Part shown: positions 35,001-48,404 of the stretch, one piece after another
How positions within the stretch are numbered: the first letter of the stretch is position 1
Layout of the letters: the number at the start of each line of letters is the position of its first letter
From: Podocnemis expansa
Taxonomy: Eukaryota > Chordata > Testudines > Podocnemididae
Assembly: GCA_007922195.1 (NCBI GenBank)
Contig: ML682005.1
Span: forward strand, 28,750,744 to 28,814,743
DNA length: 64,000 nt
Direction of reading: 5' to 3'
The notes under the pieces: model-generated
The model's input: the letters and a program-made list of their open reading frames with translations, nothing else
What the model was told of the DNA's origin: nothing
The model's database searches: none
Program-made: the position numbers and the translations under genes

Positions 35001-36653
35001 TCTTTACATCCTCCCCACTCCTTCGACAATGGAAACAATGAGTCAAATAGCCTCTGTTGTCTTCCTTTGGTCAATTATAGATCTAAGCAGATGAAACAGG
35101 ATAATAGGAGGGAGCCTTATTCCTCCTTACTCATTGCATGATCAAGTACAGATGGTGATCATTTAAACTTGTGCTATTACTTGTATGGTAGGAACAGTGT
35201 GCCTACATACTAATGGCACTATCCTGTTTCCATTGGGTTCGCTGAAGTCAGGACTGGATATATGAGTCTTTGTGTCTAGTTTAAAATGTTCTTATTAAAG
35301 CAGACTTGGAGATAACATTTTATTTTGTCTGAAAATTTTAGAAGAATATATCCTTATGTTTTTGTAGACATTGCAGAGCAATTTTTAGGTTTTCATCCAA
35401 AAATCCAATAGCCAACAAATTTCAGTTTTTGAAAACAGAAAACTCTTTGGTTTTCAGTCTTTCTCTAAAGCTCCTTCAAAATTTTTTTTTAACAAAAATA
35501 GAAGTATTTTCATGAATTTTTTCATTTGATTGATTGAAAAGGCACTTTTTCTCAATTTTTCAGCCAGCTCTAGTCCTAATATGTATCTTTTGGAAGTGTA
35601 AGATGTATCTTCAGTCTTTGAATGTAAATTCTCATACTACGTAAAATCTTTATTTCTAAGAAGGATGTTTTAAAAAAATGAGTGGGAGGTCATAGAGGTT
35701 TTATTTGAGTATAAGTAGGAGGAAGAAGACATTAGTTGACCGTCTATATATTTATGGTCACATTATTTTATATAAAGTTTCCAATTTCCTTTTAGAATGC
35801 ACTGAAATAGTCAATGCCTAACTGATTTCATGGGACACACAGATCTTTGAGGTTCATTCTTCGTAAAGATAATATCACCATGAAATCTTGATTTTCCTTT
35901 ACTAGTTCACTGCTATACAAGAAAAGCTTCTGGATATCCCTATCTACTCTAGGGAACTGAAACATTACTGACAATTGGTAACAAGGATTCCCCCCAAAAT
36001 CATGGTGAAAATGGCCTAAATACTAATGGATACGGGACAAAATTGTTGTCAGAATCATTATTACAGTGTGACTGAGACTTAATTAAACTAATGTATGCCA
36101 ATTTCCCAAGACTTTTACAGGTGGAATCTCAAAAGTTCCACTTCAAGAGGTAGAAGCAGCTTAGAATTACAGTGTTGGTAAGGCAGTTATTACTAGTCCA
36201 GCCAGACATTTCATTAGAATTTCTCCTAGAACCAAGGAAGGTATTCAAACTGAATGGTTACTTTTCCATTCTTCCCTATCCTTAGCTCCATCTGCTCATG
36301 GCTGCACAATACTGGATTCTGGCCACAATTTGCTACCCGTGGTATCAAACAGAAGATAATTTATGACATTTTTGTTGATTATCTGGATTTCCCATAAGTA
36401 TTTTGCATCCAACGTTAAAGATAGAGAAACCCTAAAAAGTCATATGCAGATTTGACACTGTTGCTTCAGTGATAAATAAGGACTTCGGAGTTTTTTTTCT
36501 CATTACAACAGGTGATTTGACCTCCTTGTCCTCAATACGCTCTTCTCGAGTGTTTGAATCTTAACAGTTGCTTTGATTTGCTATTACATTGTCACCTTAT
36601 CTTATGACTTACACTTCCTTGCTTTTATTTTCCTCCATTCTGCAAGTTCTTCC
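32033..36653. other. AT-rich DNA, no gene supported
   Basis: About 4.6 kb without a clear gene. At 35330-35580 an AT-rich stretch ends in 'cagccagctctag', the type of end seen in an AT-rich MITE of reptiles (weak). Long A and T runs are common. Confidence 0.45.
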
Positions 36654-36792
36654 TTCTTCAAAGTGTCTGATAAAGTGGGATTTTCTCTCAGGAAAGCGCA
36701 TGTGATAAATATATTTGTTAGTCTTTAAAAGTTCCAAAGGAGTTATTGTTTGTTTTGCTGAAGTAGACTAACACAGCTGTCCCTTTGGAACC
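36654..36792 (-). mobile_element. Cry-type tRNA-derived SINE
   Basis: The complement reads from a tRNA-like head ('ggttccaaagggacagctgt', 'gttagtctacttcagcaaaa') to the body 'aaagactaacaaatata', 'gagagaaaatcccac' and 'tatcagacactttgaag'. The body matches the pieces at 17.5 and 24.9 kb. Confidence 0.75.
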
Positions 36793-38583
36793 TAAAATGT
36801 TAAGAACTAAAAGTCTACTTTCAGTAAAGGCACAACTGCCTGAGCAACATCTAAACAGACCTAAGCAATCTAATTCTCTCTTCAGTTACACCCAATGGGT
36901 TTTCAGGGTTGTAATCAATGGCAACATTTGGTTCATGAGATGTCATGGCCTTCAAAGCTCAGAGTTAAGAAGTTGAGGAAGAAAAGGGAAGTAAATGTTT
37001 TATGATATCTTGGGTATTCATAATTCAATAACTCATTAGATGTTGGTTATCACTTTCCCTCTGGTAAACTAACAAAAGACAGTGTTGTAAATCACTCTGG
37101 ATTGCAACATTGATCCCAGATCACAAAAACAAAACACAGAGTTGCCATTGAGTTGAAAATTCAAGTAATTCCATCCTTGCATGTGTAATGAACAGATCAA
37201 TGAATGGAAATCCCAAACTATGACAGTTTTCAAAACAAGAAAATAAACCAGGTTCACACACAGTGAATATAGAAAATGCTGTTACGTTTCCTGCATTACA
37301 AAATGTCCTTGTTTAAGCTAATGGGCAGCACAGCATAGAAACGGCTCAATAATTTGAATGCAGAAAGAGCAATCTCTATTGTTTCTGCCCACAGCACAGT
37401 ACATCAATTCTTTTCTTCAAGTTATTGCATATGGATGGAATACTTTTCTACTGACAGGCAACAAAAAATTAAGTCAGCACTTATCCATTCAAAGTGGCTG
37501 AACGAATGGGAAGGTTAATGCCTCAAACTAGGTTTAAATTAGTTCACATTTCTTTAATAATTGCATTTCAGCATTAAACTTGTTTTAAACAGGAAAATGT
37601 TTGATTCACAGTTCCTAAAGGCTAAGTTACATATGTGTGTGATGGAAGACTGCTATGCTTCAAAGACTATGAATTCAGATAAAAATTACCGTAACTTTCA
37701 TAAGTTTTTGAAAGGTCAGTGAAGGGCTGAAAAGTTGCATGAAAACAAGAAGAGCTATGGAAGTAAGAACCAGAATTGATAATGACCTTTAAGTTGATAA
37801 AGAATGAAAATCATAAAACACTTATCCATGTGGAAGAGCAAAGACTATCATAAAAAGACTTTAACAACAGGATACTAAGTAAAAGAGCTCATTATTGCTG
37901 TAAAAAAAAATGAACTGATACTGTTCTAAAGCAAAAGATTTCTTCCAAGCAGAATTTCTTTTAAACAGTAGTATTCCCCTTCCCTCACCAATGTCTTTGG
38001 ACTCGATCCTCTGAAATCATGAGTAAACTACAATGTCCCATTGTTGCAGGAAGGCTTTTCATCTTACACCTCATTGTTAAACAAAAATTAAAAATACAGG
38101 GGCATAGAATGAGTACATCATCTTATGATTTCCAATTTCCATTTCCCATGTTATTTCTATAAACATAATACTAGGCTTATGTTCCTATTTGCCATTCCCC
38201 TCTCCATAAAGAAAAAAATTGTGTTCTTACAGGGTAATTATTTTATGGATTTTGTGTTCTTTGTGTACAATAAATATATTTTACTAATAAGGAACCATAG
38301 AACAGCAAAATCTGGAGTGTTTTCACATGTCTATACATGTCTGAGTCAAAGCCCAGTGGAAAGGCTCTCATTAACTTCATTGTGATTTGGATCAGATATA
38401 TGTAGACAGGGGTTCAAGCTCAACACACTGTTCTCAATAGGAATTGAAGATGATTAACGTATGACAGGATTGCTCAGAATTCAGCAAGGCCATGACCAAA
38501 AAGTTAATCTGAAGTAACAATGACTGGGTAGGGAAATTCTCTCTTTTTACTTGGGCAGAGTCTCAGATTAGTCCTTATAAGAT
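36793..38583. other. No gene seen
   Basis: AT-rich, nothing supported. Confidence 0.5.
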
Positions 38584-38924
38584 GGTATGTCCACACACAC
38601 TCTTTAAATCAAAATAATGCTCATTAGTTCGATTTAAAGAAGGGTAGGTCCACAAAGCCTTCCCTTATATCAAAATGAGGAGCTCCCTCATTTTGCTAAA
38701 AGGGAAGCTCCTATCAAGATAATAAAACCTAGTTTTATGTCGATATGCGGGTTAAATTAGACCTATTATGTTGATACAATGCTGTATGGATGCATTATTT
38801 TGATATAACAGTTATATCAATTTAATGCAATTTGACTTTCTTCCTCCCAGGGTGCATGGCATCCTGGAAGGAAGGACCAGGGTTCAGCACCCTGACCGGG
38901 GAGGGTGGAGGAGTGGAAGGCCCC

Positions 38925-39770
38925 CTCACCTGGCTCCCAGCACACAAGCGGGGCAGCAGGGAAGGGATACCACACACCTGGCTCCTGGTGTGCAAGCTGG
39001 ACAGTAGGCAAAGGGACCTTGCAAGCCAGGCTCAGGCAGTGCTGGCTGGACGGGGCGGGGGGGAACGGACCCCACAAACCCAGCTTAAGCAGTGCTGGCT
39101 AGGTGGCAGGGGAGGCAACCTGCATGCCTGATTCCCCCAGCACTGACTGAGCAATGGGGGAAGGGAGCCCTGCACCAGGCTCCTGCAGTTCTGGCCAAGC
39201 TGTGAGGGAAGGGACCCTCATGCCTGGCTCCTGGTGCCCTGGGCAGGTGGCAGGGAGAAGAACCTCCTGTACCTGACTCCTGGTGCGCTGGCCAGGTGGT
39301 GGGGAGAAGATCCCTCGGCGCCCGGCTCCCAGCACACTAGCCCGGTGGCCCACCAGCCAGCAAGCACACTGCAAAACAGGCTCTGGGGGCTCTTCTCCCC
39401 ACTTCCTGGCCAGTGTTGGGGGAGCTGAGCAAGGGGGTCCTTTCCCCCATCACCTGGCCAGAACGGGGGGGGCCGAGTGTGAGGCTCCCTTTCCCTGCTG
39501 CCCAGCCAGCGCTGGGAGGGCCAGGCACCAGCAGCTGTTCTTCCAGCCACTTGGTCAGTGCTGAGGGAGCCAGGTGTACAGAGTTGTTTTCCCCACTGTC
39601 CGGCCAGTGGGCCAGGTGCTGGGCATGAGGGGTCCCTTCCCTGATACCCGGCTGTGTGCCTGGGGCTCCGGCCAGGTGGGGGGAATGAATTCTTCCCCAC
39701 CAGGTTCTGAGTGCCCAGAGTTGGGTGGGGGGGATTCTTTTCCCCACCAGCTGGTTCACCAGGCGAGATC
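38925..39770. repeat. Inverted pair of ~49-bp GC-rich minisatellite arrays
   Basis: In the left arm the unit start CCTGGCTCC (or a close form) recurs at 38929, 38977, 39026, 39080, 39127, 39175, 39223, 39272 and 39322, spacing 47 to 54 bp. From about 39390 the same unit runs in the opposite direction ('ggagctgagc', 'gggccgagtg', 'gggccaggcacc', 'gagccaggtgt'), spacing about 46-50 bp. The long frames on both strands here (up to 201 codons) follow from the repeat and are not genes. Confidence 0.8.
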
Positions 39771-39903
39771 CAGACAAGGGATTGGATGGGTGGCATGGCC
39801 CATCTTGGGGGCCATGTTGCCACACCTCCCTTAGGCCCCCTCTCCTAAACTGAACTAGTAAGTCTTGTCCATTGGCATGCCACTTCGATTTGGGTTTCTA
39901 GTG

Positions 39904-42900
39904 GGGATGTCAAGGGTAAAGGCCTGAGCAGAGACAGATGCATCCTGGAGATGAACACTTGGCTGTGAAGATGGTGTCGTCAGGAGGGCTTTGGCTTCCT
40001 TGACCATGGGTTGCTGTTTCAGGAAGAAGGACTGCTAGGCAGAGATGGACTCCATCTTTTGAGGAAGGGGAAGAGCGTATTTGGACGCAGACTGGCTGAC
40101 CTAGTGAGGAGGGCTTTAAACTAGGTCTGAGGGGGGAAGGGGACCAAAGCCCACAGGTAAGTGACAATGTGGGAGACCAGGGGGATGGGATGGAACTTGG
40201 GGGGTGCCGGACCTGTAACTCCAGAAATAGAAGAGAGGGTAGTTGGAACATGCGGGGGGAATCAAATAACCTTCTTAGATGCTCTAATGAAGCCCTAATG
40301 CCTGAGGCAGGTGGGGGAGGTCAACACCAAAAGAAAATGCAGAGAGGTAGATACAATAGAATTGAAAATCAAAATGGGAAAGTAGGGCAATCAGCCGCGT
40401 AACTTAGGTGCCTATACACAAATGCAAGGAGCCTGGGAAACAAGCAGGAGGAATTGGTAGTACTGGCGCAGACAAAGAACTATGACATGATTGGGATAAC
40501 AGAGACGTGGTGGGATAGTTTGCATGACTGGAGCTCTGCAATAGATGGGTATAAACTGTTCAGAAAGGACAGGCAGGGAAGGAAAGGGGGAGGAGTAGCA
40601 CTATATGTAAAGGAGCTCTATGACTGCTCAGAGCTTCATTATGAAAGTGGAAACAAGCCAGTTGAAAGTCTGTGGGTTAAGTTTAGAGGGGAGAGCAACA
40701 AGGGGGATGTTGTGGTAGGTGTCTGCTATAGACCACCAGATCAGAAGGAGGAGGTGGATGAGGCATTCTATGGACAACTGACAGAAGTTTCTAGAGCACA
40801 GGCCCTGGTTCTCATGGGGGACTTCAATTACCCTGACATCTGCTGGAAGGCCAATACAGCAGTGCACAGGCAATCCAGGAAGTTTCTGGAGAGTGTTGAG
40901 GACAACTTCCTGGTACAAATGCTGGAGCAACCAACTAGGGGCCTTGCACCTCTCGATCTGCTGCTCATAAATAGAGAAGAATTTATCAGGGAAGTAGAAG
41001 TGAATGGCAACCTGGGTAGCAGTGACCATGAAATGATTGAGTTCAAGTTGATGATTAAAGGAAAGAAGCAAAACACAGACCCTGGATTTCAGAAAAGCAG
41101 ATTTTGTCTCCCTCAGGGAACTGATGGGCAGGATCCCTTGGGTGGCTGATCTGAAGGGGAAAGGTGTCCAAGAGAGTTGGGTGCATTTTAAAGAAACCCT
41201 GCTAAGAGCACAGGAAGATACAATTCCGATAAGGAGAAAGCACAGCAAATGTGGAAGGCGCCCACTGTGGCTTAACAGAGAGCTCTGCACTGAGCTGAAG
41301 CATAAAAAGGACGCTTACAGGAAGTGGAAGCTAGGACAGATGACTAAGCAGGCATATAAAGACATTGCTCGGGACTGCAGGGATAAAATCAGAAAGGCCA
41401 AAGGACAAATGGAGTTGCGACTAGCAAGGGATGTGAAGGATAACAGGAAGGGGTTCTACAAGTATATCAATAACAAGAAGAGGATCAGGGATGGTGTAGG
41501 TCCCTTACTGAATGGGGCAGGCATCCTCGTGACAGAGGATGAGGAAAAAGCTGAAGTGCTCAATGCTTTTTTTATTTCAGTTTTCACAAGCAGGGTCAGC
41601 TCCCAGCCCACTACACTAGGTACGGTAGACTGGGGAGAAGAAGAGAGGCCCTTGGTGACAGAAGGTCAGGTTAGGGACTACTTAAAGAAACTAGATGTGC
41701 ACAAGTCCATGGGGCCAGATGAACTGCATCCGAGGGTGCTGAGGGAGCTGGCTGATGAGATAGCAGTACCGTTGGCCATTATCTTTGAAAACTCATGGCG
41801 AACAGGGGAGGTGCCAGAGGACTGGAAAAAAGCAAATATAGTACCTATCTTCAAGAAAGGCAAAAAGGAGGATCCAGGGAATTACAGACCTGTCAGCCTC
41901 ACCTCAATCCCTGGAAAAATCGTGGAGCAGCTTCTCAAAGAATCCATCCTGAAACACTTGGAGGAAAATAGAGTAATCAGGAACAGTCAGCATGGATTTA
42001 CCAAGGGTAAATCATGCCTGACCAACCTCATCACCTTCTATGATGAGATGACTGGATTTGTGGATGCGGGAAGAGCCATTGATGTCATATACCTTGACTT
42101 TAGCAAGGCTTTTGATACAGTTTCCCACAGCATTCTCATTGGCAAATTAAGGAATTATGGGTTAGCTGCGTGGACTGTAAGGTGGATAGAAAACTGGCTA
42201 GAACAACGGTTTCAGTGTGTAGGAATCAATGGCTCCATGTCAAGTTGGCAAGCAGTAACGAGTGGCATGCCCCAGGGGTCGGTCCTGGGGCCAGTTCTGT
42301 TCAATGTTTTCATTAATGATCTGGATGATGGGATAGATTGCACACTTAGTAAGTTTGCGGATGATACCAAACTGGGGGGAACGGTAGACACCCTGGAGGG
42401 CAGGGACAGGATTCAGGGAGACCTAGACAAATTGGAGCAGTGAACCAAGAGGAGTCTCATGAGGTTCAACAAGGACAAGTGTAAAATCCTGCACTTGGGA
42501 CAAAAAAACCCCATGTACTGCTACAGGCTGGGGAGTGATCAGCTAAATAGCAGCACTGGAGAAAAGGACCTGGGAGTTATGGTGGATGGGAAGCTGGATA
42601 TGAGTCAGCAGTGTGCTCTTGCTGCTAGAAAGGCCAATGGCATTCTGGGCTGCATCAGAAGAAGTGTTGCCAGCTGATCGAGGGATGTGATCATTCCTCT
42701 CTATTCTGCACTAGTGAGGCCACATCTGGAATACTGTGTCCAGTTTTGGGCTCCTCACTACAAAAAGGACATGGACAAATTAGAGAGAGTCCAGAGGACG
42801 GCAACAAAAATGATCAAAGGGCTGGAGCACAAGCCCTACGAAGAAAGACTGAAGGAACTAGGCTTATTTAGTCTGCAGAAGAGAAGACTGAGGGGGGATT

Positions 42901-43245
42901 TGATAGCAACCTTCAACTACTTGAAGGGTTGCTCCAAGGAGGATGGAGCTCGACTGTTCTCAGTAGTAACAGAGGGCAGAACGAGAAGCAATGGTTTCAA
43001 GTTACAGCTGGGGCAGTCCAGGCTGGATATTAGGAGAAACTTCCTTACTAGGCGAGTGGTGAAGCTTTGGAATAAGCTGCCTAGGGAGGTGGTGGAATCT
43101 CCATCTCTGGAGGTGTTCAAGGCCCAGCTGGACAAAACCCTGACTGGGATGATCTAATGGGAGTGGTCCTGCTTTTTTTGGCAAGGGGGTTGGACTAGAT
43201 GATTTCGTGGGGTCCCTTCCAACCCTATGATTCTATGATTCTATG
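39904..43245 (+). mobile_element. Young near full-length CR1 LINE
   Basis: About 3.3 kb: a 5' UTR (39904-40168), ORF2 (40169-43157), then a short 3' UTR with 'cccttccaaccctatg' ending in ATTCTATG repeats (43224-43245). The flanking sequence belongs to the surrounding TIR element. Its 5' edge is set by where similarity to the module at 62465-62510 ends; it may be off by a few bases. I did not see an ORF1 frame. Confidence 0.9.
40169..43157 (+). pseudogene. CR1 ORF2 (endonuclease plus reverse transcriptase), lightly broken
   Basis: A protein of about 995 codons. The endonuclease has ITETWWDS (about 40498-40521), MGDFNYPDI near 40816 and SSDHEMIEF near 41020. The RT has [15 protein letters not shown] (about 42084-42128), [13 protein letters not shown] and the catalytic [10 protein letters not shown] (about 42351-42380). 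The C-terminus is [18 protein letters not shown]. Breaks: TAA at 40400-40402, a one-base frameshift near 41080, TGA at 42441-42443 and TGA at 42675-42677. The family nicks DNA and copies its own RNA into the nick. This copy is recent but inactive. Confidence 0.93.
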
Positions 43246-43331
43246 TGTTAAATTGATGTAATGATTTTTGTATAGATTCAGTTAGATTGATTTAAATTGA
43301 ATTATTTAACATTCTAGGTGTGGACATAGCT

Positions 43332-44347
43332 TGAGAGTCCATGCCACTAAGAGTCACTGTCATCCCATTGTTTTTTATTGGTTTGTTCCTATGGGCCATC
43401 ACCTTAACCATATGGTAGTGCTTTTTAGTGCCTCTAGTGTTCTTTATATATATACACATTAGCCCTCCAATCAACTTTCTCACTTAGTTCTGTGAAAGGA
43501 AACTGAACTGGGAGCAGCCAGTCCTTCCTGACTTTATGTTCTTGCAGATTCATAGCTCTTTCGTCTCTTCTCCCTCCAGCATTCCTTCTTAATTTGTACA
43601 CTCCATGCTTATGAAGTTGCTTCTCCTTCAAATTAGCCCCTCAGCTACGCTTTCACTCACTTAATTGATGTTCCAGTAATGTCCAGTTAACCTATAGTGG
43701 TGGAGATCTGAGTGCTATGCCCAGAAACTTTTTGGTGGGGCCTCTATGCTGTTTCCTTAATTAAATAAATAATTACTACAATACAGAATTCTAGAAATAA
43801 ATGTAAGATAAAGCAGGCTACAAACCAAAGGCAGATGGTAGCTTGAGCTTACCTTTTAGGTGAAACTCAGTCCACTCCCTAGTGTTGTGATGAGAATTTC
43901 GAGGATGTGAAGGGAAAAGGAGAGGAATGGATTCTTACCTGGGCCATAGGCAGCCTGGAGACTCACGCCAAAATATCTTTCATAGCTCCTATTAAACTCA
44001 TGAAGATAAGGGTGGGGAAAATGGATTGTCATAGGAGCTATTTCCCACCCAGGCATAACTCTGGCCTGCTGTCAGCCTTCCAGTGCCCTTTTAAGGTGTA
44101 AACCTCCCTGAATGTCTCTACCCTTAGCAGTGAGCTACTTACATTATACTGCTGCTGTGATGCTGTCTGGATTTAGGGGACCATTTATGATTATTTTTCA
44201 TATTAGTATTTCATAATTGCAATAACCCATAAGAGCTATGCCATGTTTGGTATCAATGGAAAACTTGTAATCTGCTAGGAATGATTCTATGGTTTATATG
44301 TAAGTGTCATATCTGTATTAGAAGTTAGGAATATGCTTGTTCTCTTT
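43332..44347. other. No gene seen
   Basis: Nothing supported; short frames only. Confidence 0.5.
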
Positions 44348-44781
44348 GGCTATGTCTACACACACAGTTTTATTTTGAAATAAGTCCTTTCAAAATGACT
44401 TATTTCAAAATAAAACCCTTATTTTGAAAGGGCTCATTTCGAAATAAGGAAAACCCCGCAATTGCAACGGCCATTATTTCGAAAGGGATATTCCAAAATA
44501 ACGCCAATTGGTCCATTGTTTCGAAAAGTTGTTTCGAAACAACAGGTCTACACGGTGTTGTTTCAAAAGAACAGGTCTAAACGGCGTTATTTTGAAATAT
44601 CCCTTCCGAAATAAGGGCCGTTTCGAAAACATCGAGGTTTTACTGTTTCGGACCAACAATTCTTATTTCAAAAGGACGGGATCCGTCCTTTTGAAATAAG
44701 AAAACGTCATGTAGACCTAATTTCTTTTATTTTGAAATAATGGGTGTTATTTCAAAATAAAAGTGCTGTGTAGACATAGCC
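44348..44781 (-). mobile_element. Palindrome-array TIR element, TTATTTCGAAATAA type (complete)
   Basis: The ends GGCTATGTCTACACAC and GTGTAGACATAGCC are inverted partners. Perfect 3-bp flanks TTT (44345-44347) and TTT (44782-44784). Internally it is the reverse of the element at 8484-8935: the 'ggacgggatccgtcc' foldback and 'tgtagacctaatttctttta' fall near its right end, as they do near the left end there. Confidence 0.88.
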
Positions 44782-44889
44782 TTTGTGTTTTGAGTTATTA
44801 GATTCTGGGACATTCCCAGACCAGATGCCTGCAACCATTGTTCCCTTAATGGCCCATTAGGGAAGCTCCTACATATAGTGGGCCCAGGG

Positions 44890-45560
44890 AGAAATATGTT
44901 GAGCCACTAGGCCTTGTCCCTGTGACTCAGCTCCATTTTGATTCGCAAAAAATCCACACAGCATGGGAAAAGCTAGAGGTGATAAAAGGCAGCAACATCA
45001 GCTCCATTTTGTTTTCAGTCTGAAATCAGCACCCATCTCTGGAACTACTCCCCCATGACTGGACAAAGGACTGAGGCCCACCCAGGGCCTGAGTGTCTAC
45101 TCAAAGAATTGGATTAATCTGCAAACTCAAAATTCTTCCATGGATTTGCGTTTTATGGACTCTGAAACATTTGTATGTACGTAATTCACTTTCATCTTTT
45201 AACATCTCTCCCATTTCATTTCTCTTCTTTCTATATTAAGCCTTTAGTTTTACTTACTAAAGAACTGGATGGCAGCATGATGTTTTGGGTAAGATCCAAG
45301 CCTGTATTGCTCTGTGTAATGTGACTGACCCTTTGGAGTCTGGAGAACTTATTTCTTTAAGAGACCCAGAGGCTAGGTGGGGACCAGAGGTGCTGATGTA
45401 GGGGCTGTTTTTATTTTGCTATGCTCCATAATGATATGTGTGGGAATCAGAAGACTGATAGGGGGACTGGTTTAAGTGCCACCCATCAGTGGGTAGAGAG
45501 TTTGGCTCTTGGTTTTGCAGCTTGCCCTGATTTTTGCATACTCAGATAGTTATCCCAGAA
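44890..45560. other. Unclassified repeat-like block
   Basis: It contains 'gaccctttggagtctggag' and 'gagagtttggctcttgg', phrases I associate with a common turtle repeat, but no second copy lies in the window. No gene seen. Confidence 0.3.
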
Positions 45561-48160
45561 GGACCAGGTTGCAGTTGCCAATTTAATCTTTTTCCGATGT
45601 CCCCTATAAATTCAAACACCTCTCTAATTTCAGTTCTTACGGAAAGCTATGCCCTGATACCACTCAGAACAGAACTTTTTGAAATATGTAGAAATACTTT
45701 TGAACTTTTTGGAGGGTGGGGGAAATAGGTACAAAAATCTTTTGGAAAAATTTCAAATTTGTAATAAATCAATTTATTCATTTTAAAAAGACAGAGAAAA
45801 TCACAAAATATTTTGCGTGATTTTCCTCAAATTGTCATGCAAATTTAGGAAACGTTCAACTGACTGACCTGATCACTTGTTTGTTCATCCAAATTCTTCT
45901 TGGTTGTACAGTAGAATTGCATCAATGCCACTGCAAACTAGCCCTCTGCAACAAATGTTGCTTCAGTGTTCTCCTGTAGTTCCCAAATGGCTGAGTGAAG
46001 TCCAGACACTTTTCTTGAACTTCTGCTGCTTCACTGGAGCCCTGAAATCAGTTTAAAGAAGTTGAGTAGCTGGCCTGGCATGGGTCCTTCATTTCAGACG
46101 TGGAAATGCTGTGCTGCTCAACTAACTGGTGTCATGGTAAAAAAAATAGTGTGGTTGAAGGTTTGTATGAGAGTGTGTTGGAAGACAATTGTTTTAATTT
46201 GGTTTTTGATTTCTATTGTCTGACTATCAATTTACCCCAAGTATCACAAAGGCAGAATAGCTTCTATCAGTGACATACAATAGAACGTCCAACAGCAGTA
46301 ATTCATTCTCTGCCAGTTCAGCTACATCTAGGAGGTCGCCAGTCCAATTTGTAAACAGGCAAAGAGCAAACAGTGGAGGTTTACTACAGAGATAGAAGTA
46401 AAAATAAGCATCAGAAACTAAGTTCAGGGAAATCTGTATTATTTACTATGCAGAGGACAAATAAAAAGTGATCTTTTAAGGGAAATGGTCTTTTAATTAA
46501 GATGGCTGAGTATTTTACTTGCAAATGTGAAAGATTAAATTGATTTTTTAATGGTGGGCGGCAAGATGAGAACAAACCTTGACAGCCCCAGGAACCTGAA
46601 GCAGCATGGGTGTTGCTAAGGAGATGGGGGGACAACATAAGCTTAATTCAGGAGATGGGACAAGAGTTGAATAATAAGGTAGGACGGGAAAGGGAAGGAG
46701 GGTTGAATCAGTATGGATAGGGTGTAGAAAGAAGGAGTAAGGAATGGGTTGAATTAGACTGGGTTATGAGAGAGGTCACATTGCTCTGGAAGGGGATCTC
46801 AGTAATGTATGTGGAGTTTTGTTAATGGTGGGGGAGATACTTTGTTATAAAGTTTATGTGTAATAACTAAGCTTTTATATTCCTTTACTCCTATAAAGTC
46901 CATTCTGGGAATTTCTGTAACGTTTACTTTTTGAGTCATGTCTGCCATTACAATATTTGGGATAGGGACTGTGCCTTCTTATATGTTTGGTAAGGATTTA
47001 GTTCATAGTAGGGAACACTGAAATATTATTAATAGATTATGACACTGCTATTTTCTGTGAAGATAGATCCACCACCCATTGAAGCTGTGGCAATATTTCT
47101 ATCGAATTCACTAGATTTTGGACTCAGCCTCAGTTCTCCCTGTGGGTCTGTCACATAGCAAAAGGGACTAAAAACATCCAACATCTTGAAAATGGGACAA
47201 TGTGATTGTAAAATTAAAAAAAAAAAGTAATGACAAAAACATTGTCTGGATTTTTATTTAAATTGACTATACTCCATGTTGTTGGTATCCATTCATTGAT
47301 CATAATGAACTTCAAGAGGAATAGTGCAATGGAAATGTAAATTGTTATAATAAACTGTCCCAAGCCTTAAACTGTTCTATGTCCCAAATATATTTTTATT
47401 CAGACATGACTATAACATCTTTAATCCCATTTTTATTACAAAATTGAGCTGCTTTATTTATTGCTTGTTTGTTTTAATGGGACTTATTGATAGTATTCTT
47501 TCCAATATTCTGTGACACATAGTTGTGTTTTTAATGCATGACTTTGAAAAAAAGAAAATATTGGCAGTCCTTGGATGTTATGAGGCAAGCAGACTTGTAT
47601 CACAAATAACCATGTTTATCAATACTGTATCAGTTCAAATCAAATTGACATATAATTTTTTTTAGATTTATTTTTGAATCATCCAACTCGCTAAAAAAAA
47701 TTCAACTAGTCAGTTTGATTTTCCATAATATGAGAGATCTTTCAGAGGACTTTTCACATTTTAAATAAATTTGATTACTTATTTCCAAAGAGCTCTGTGA
47801 TTCTTTATACTATCAAACTTCTTTTCCACTGTTTTTTCACCAACATTAATTTGTCACAACAACAAAATTAAAATGAGTATTTCTTGAGGACAGATGGTAG
47901 GACATAGCTTCAAGGACTGTTTGTAGACATTATGCAGGATTCATATTTTAAACAGCTGATGTGGTAATTAAAGCAGTTATAAATATGAACTTGTTCTCAT
48001 TACTATTCACTTTTAGTAGCCTCCGATCAATTCAAAATGCAATACATGAATTTTGAAAAGCGCTTCTAGAATTGATTAGTAAACTTGTGAAGAAATGCCA
48101 AAAATTGCAAAATATAGGACCTCGTAAATTATTAACATGTCACTTACAAGCCAACAAGAG
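45561..48160. other. No gene seen
   Basis: AT-rich, no supported feature. Confidence 0.5.
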
Positions 48161-48262
48161 GTTGATCTTGTAGTTAAGGCACTCACATGGAACTCAGGAT
48201 ATCTAGAGTCAGTTATTAATTCTGCCAAATCTACTTCTGTGACCTTGAGCTCAAGTGGTTGT
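48161..48262 (+). mobile_element. MIR-like remnant
   Basis: 'gtagttaaggcactcac', 'ggaactcaggatatctag', 'aattctgccaaatctac' and 'ctgtgaccttgag' follow the MIR order. Confidence 0.6.
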
Positions 48263-48404
48263 CTATACTAACCTACTCAAGCCACGTTTAGCACCTAAAT
48301 AGGTGTTCATGCTGCTCTATCCTTGCTGTGTTGGCTCCAAGGGTAAATGAAACCAAGGCAATGCCCCTTCCTCACTATATTCCCCCCCTTCCCCAATTTC
48401 TGAA

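Larger units (their letters stand above)
38584..43331 (+). mobile_element. Palindrome-array TIR element, ATCGAT type, with minisatellite core and CR1 inside
   Basis: Left end GGTATGTCCACACACAC, right end GTGTGGACATAGCT. The sites near the ends are of the form TTAAATCGATTTAA ('gttcgatttaaag', 'ttaaattgatgtaa', 'gattgatttaaattg'). Inside lie a boundary 'ttcctcccagggtgcatgg' (38839 on), an inverted minisatellite (38925-39770), and a module at about 39800-39900 shared with the elements at 31094 and 62118. CR1 is inserted at 39904-43245. Without CR1 the element is about 1.4 kb. The 3-bp flanks (GAT and TGA) do not match. Confidence 0.7.

Noticed and set aside
39218..39834. Overlapping frames of up to 201 codons on both strands
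   Set aside because: They lie in the inverted minisatellite; openness comes from the GC-rich ~49-bp unit and no domain is seen.
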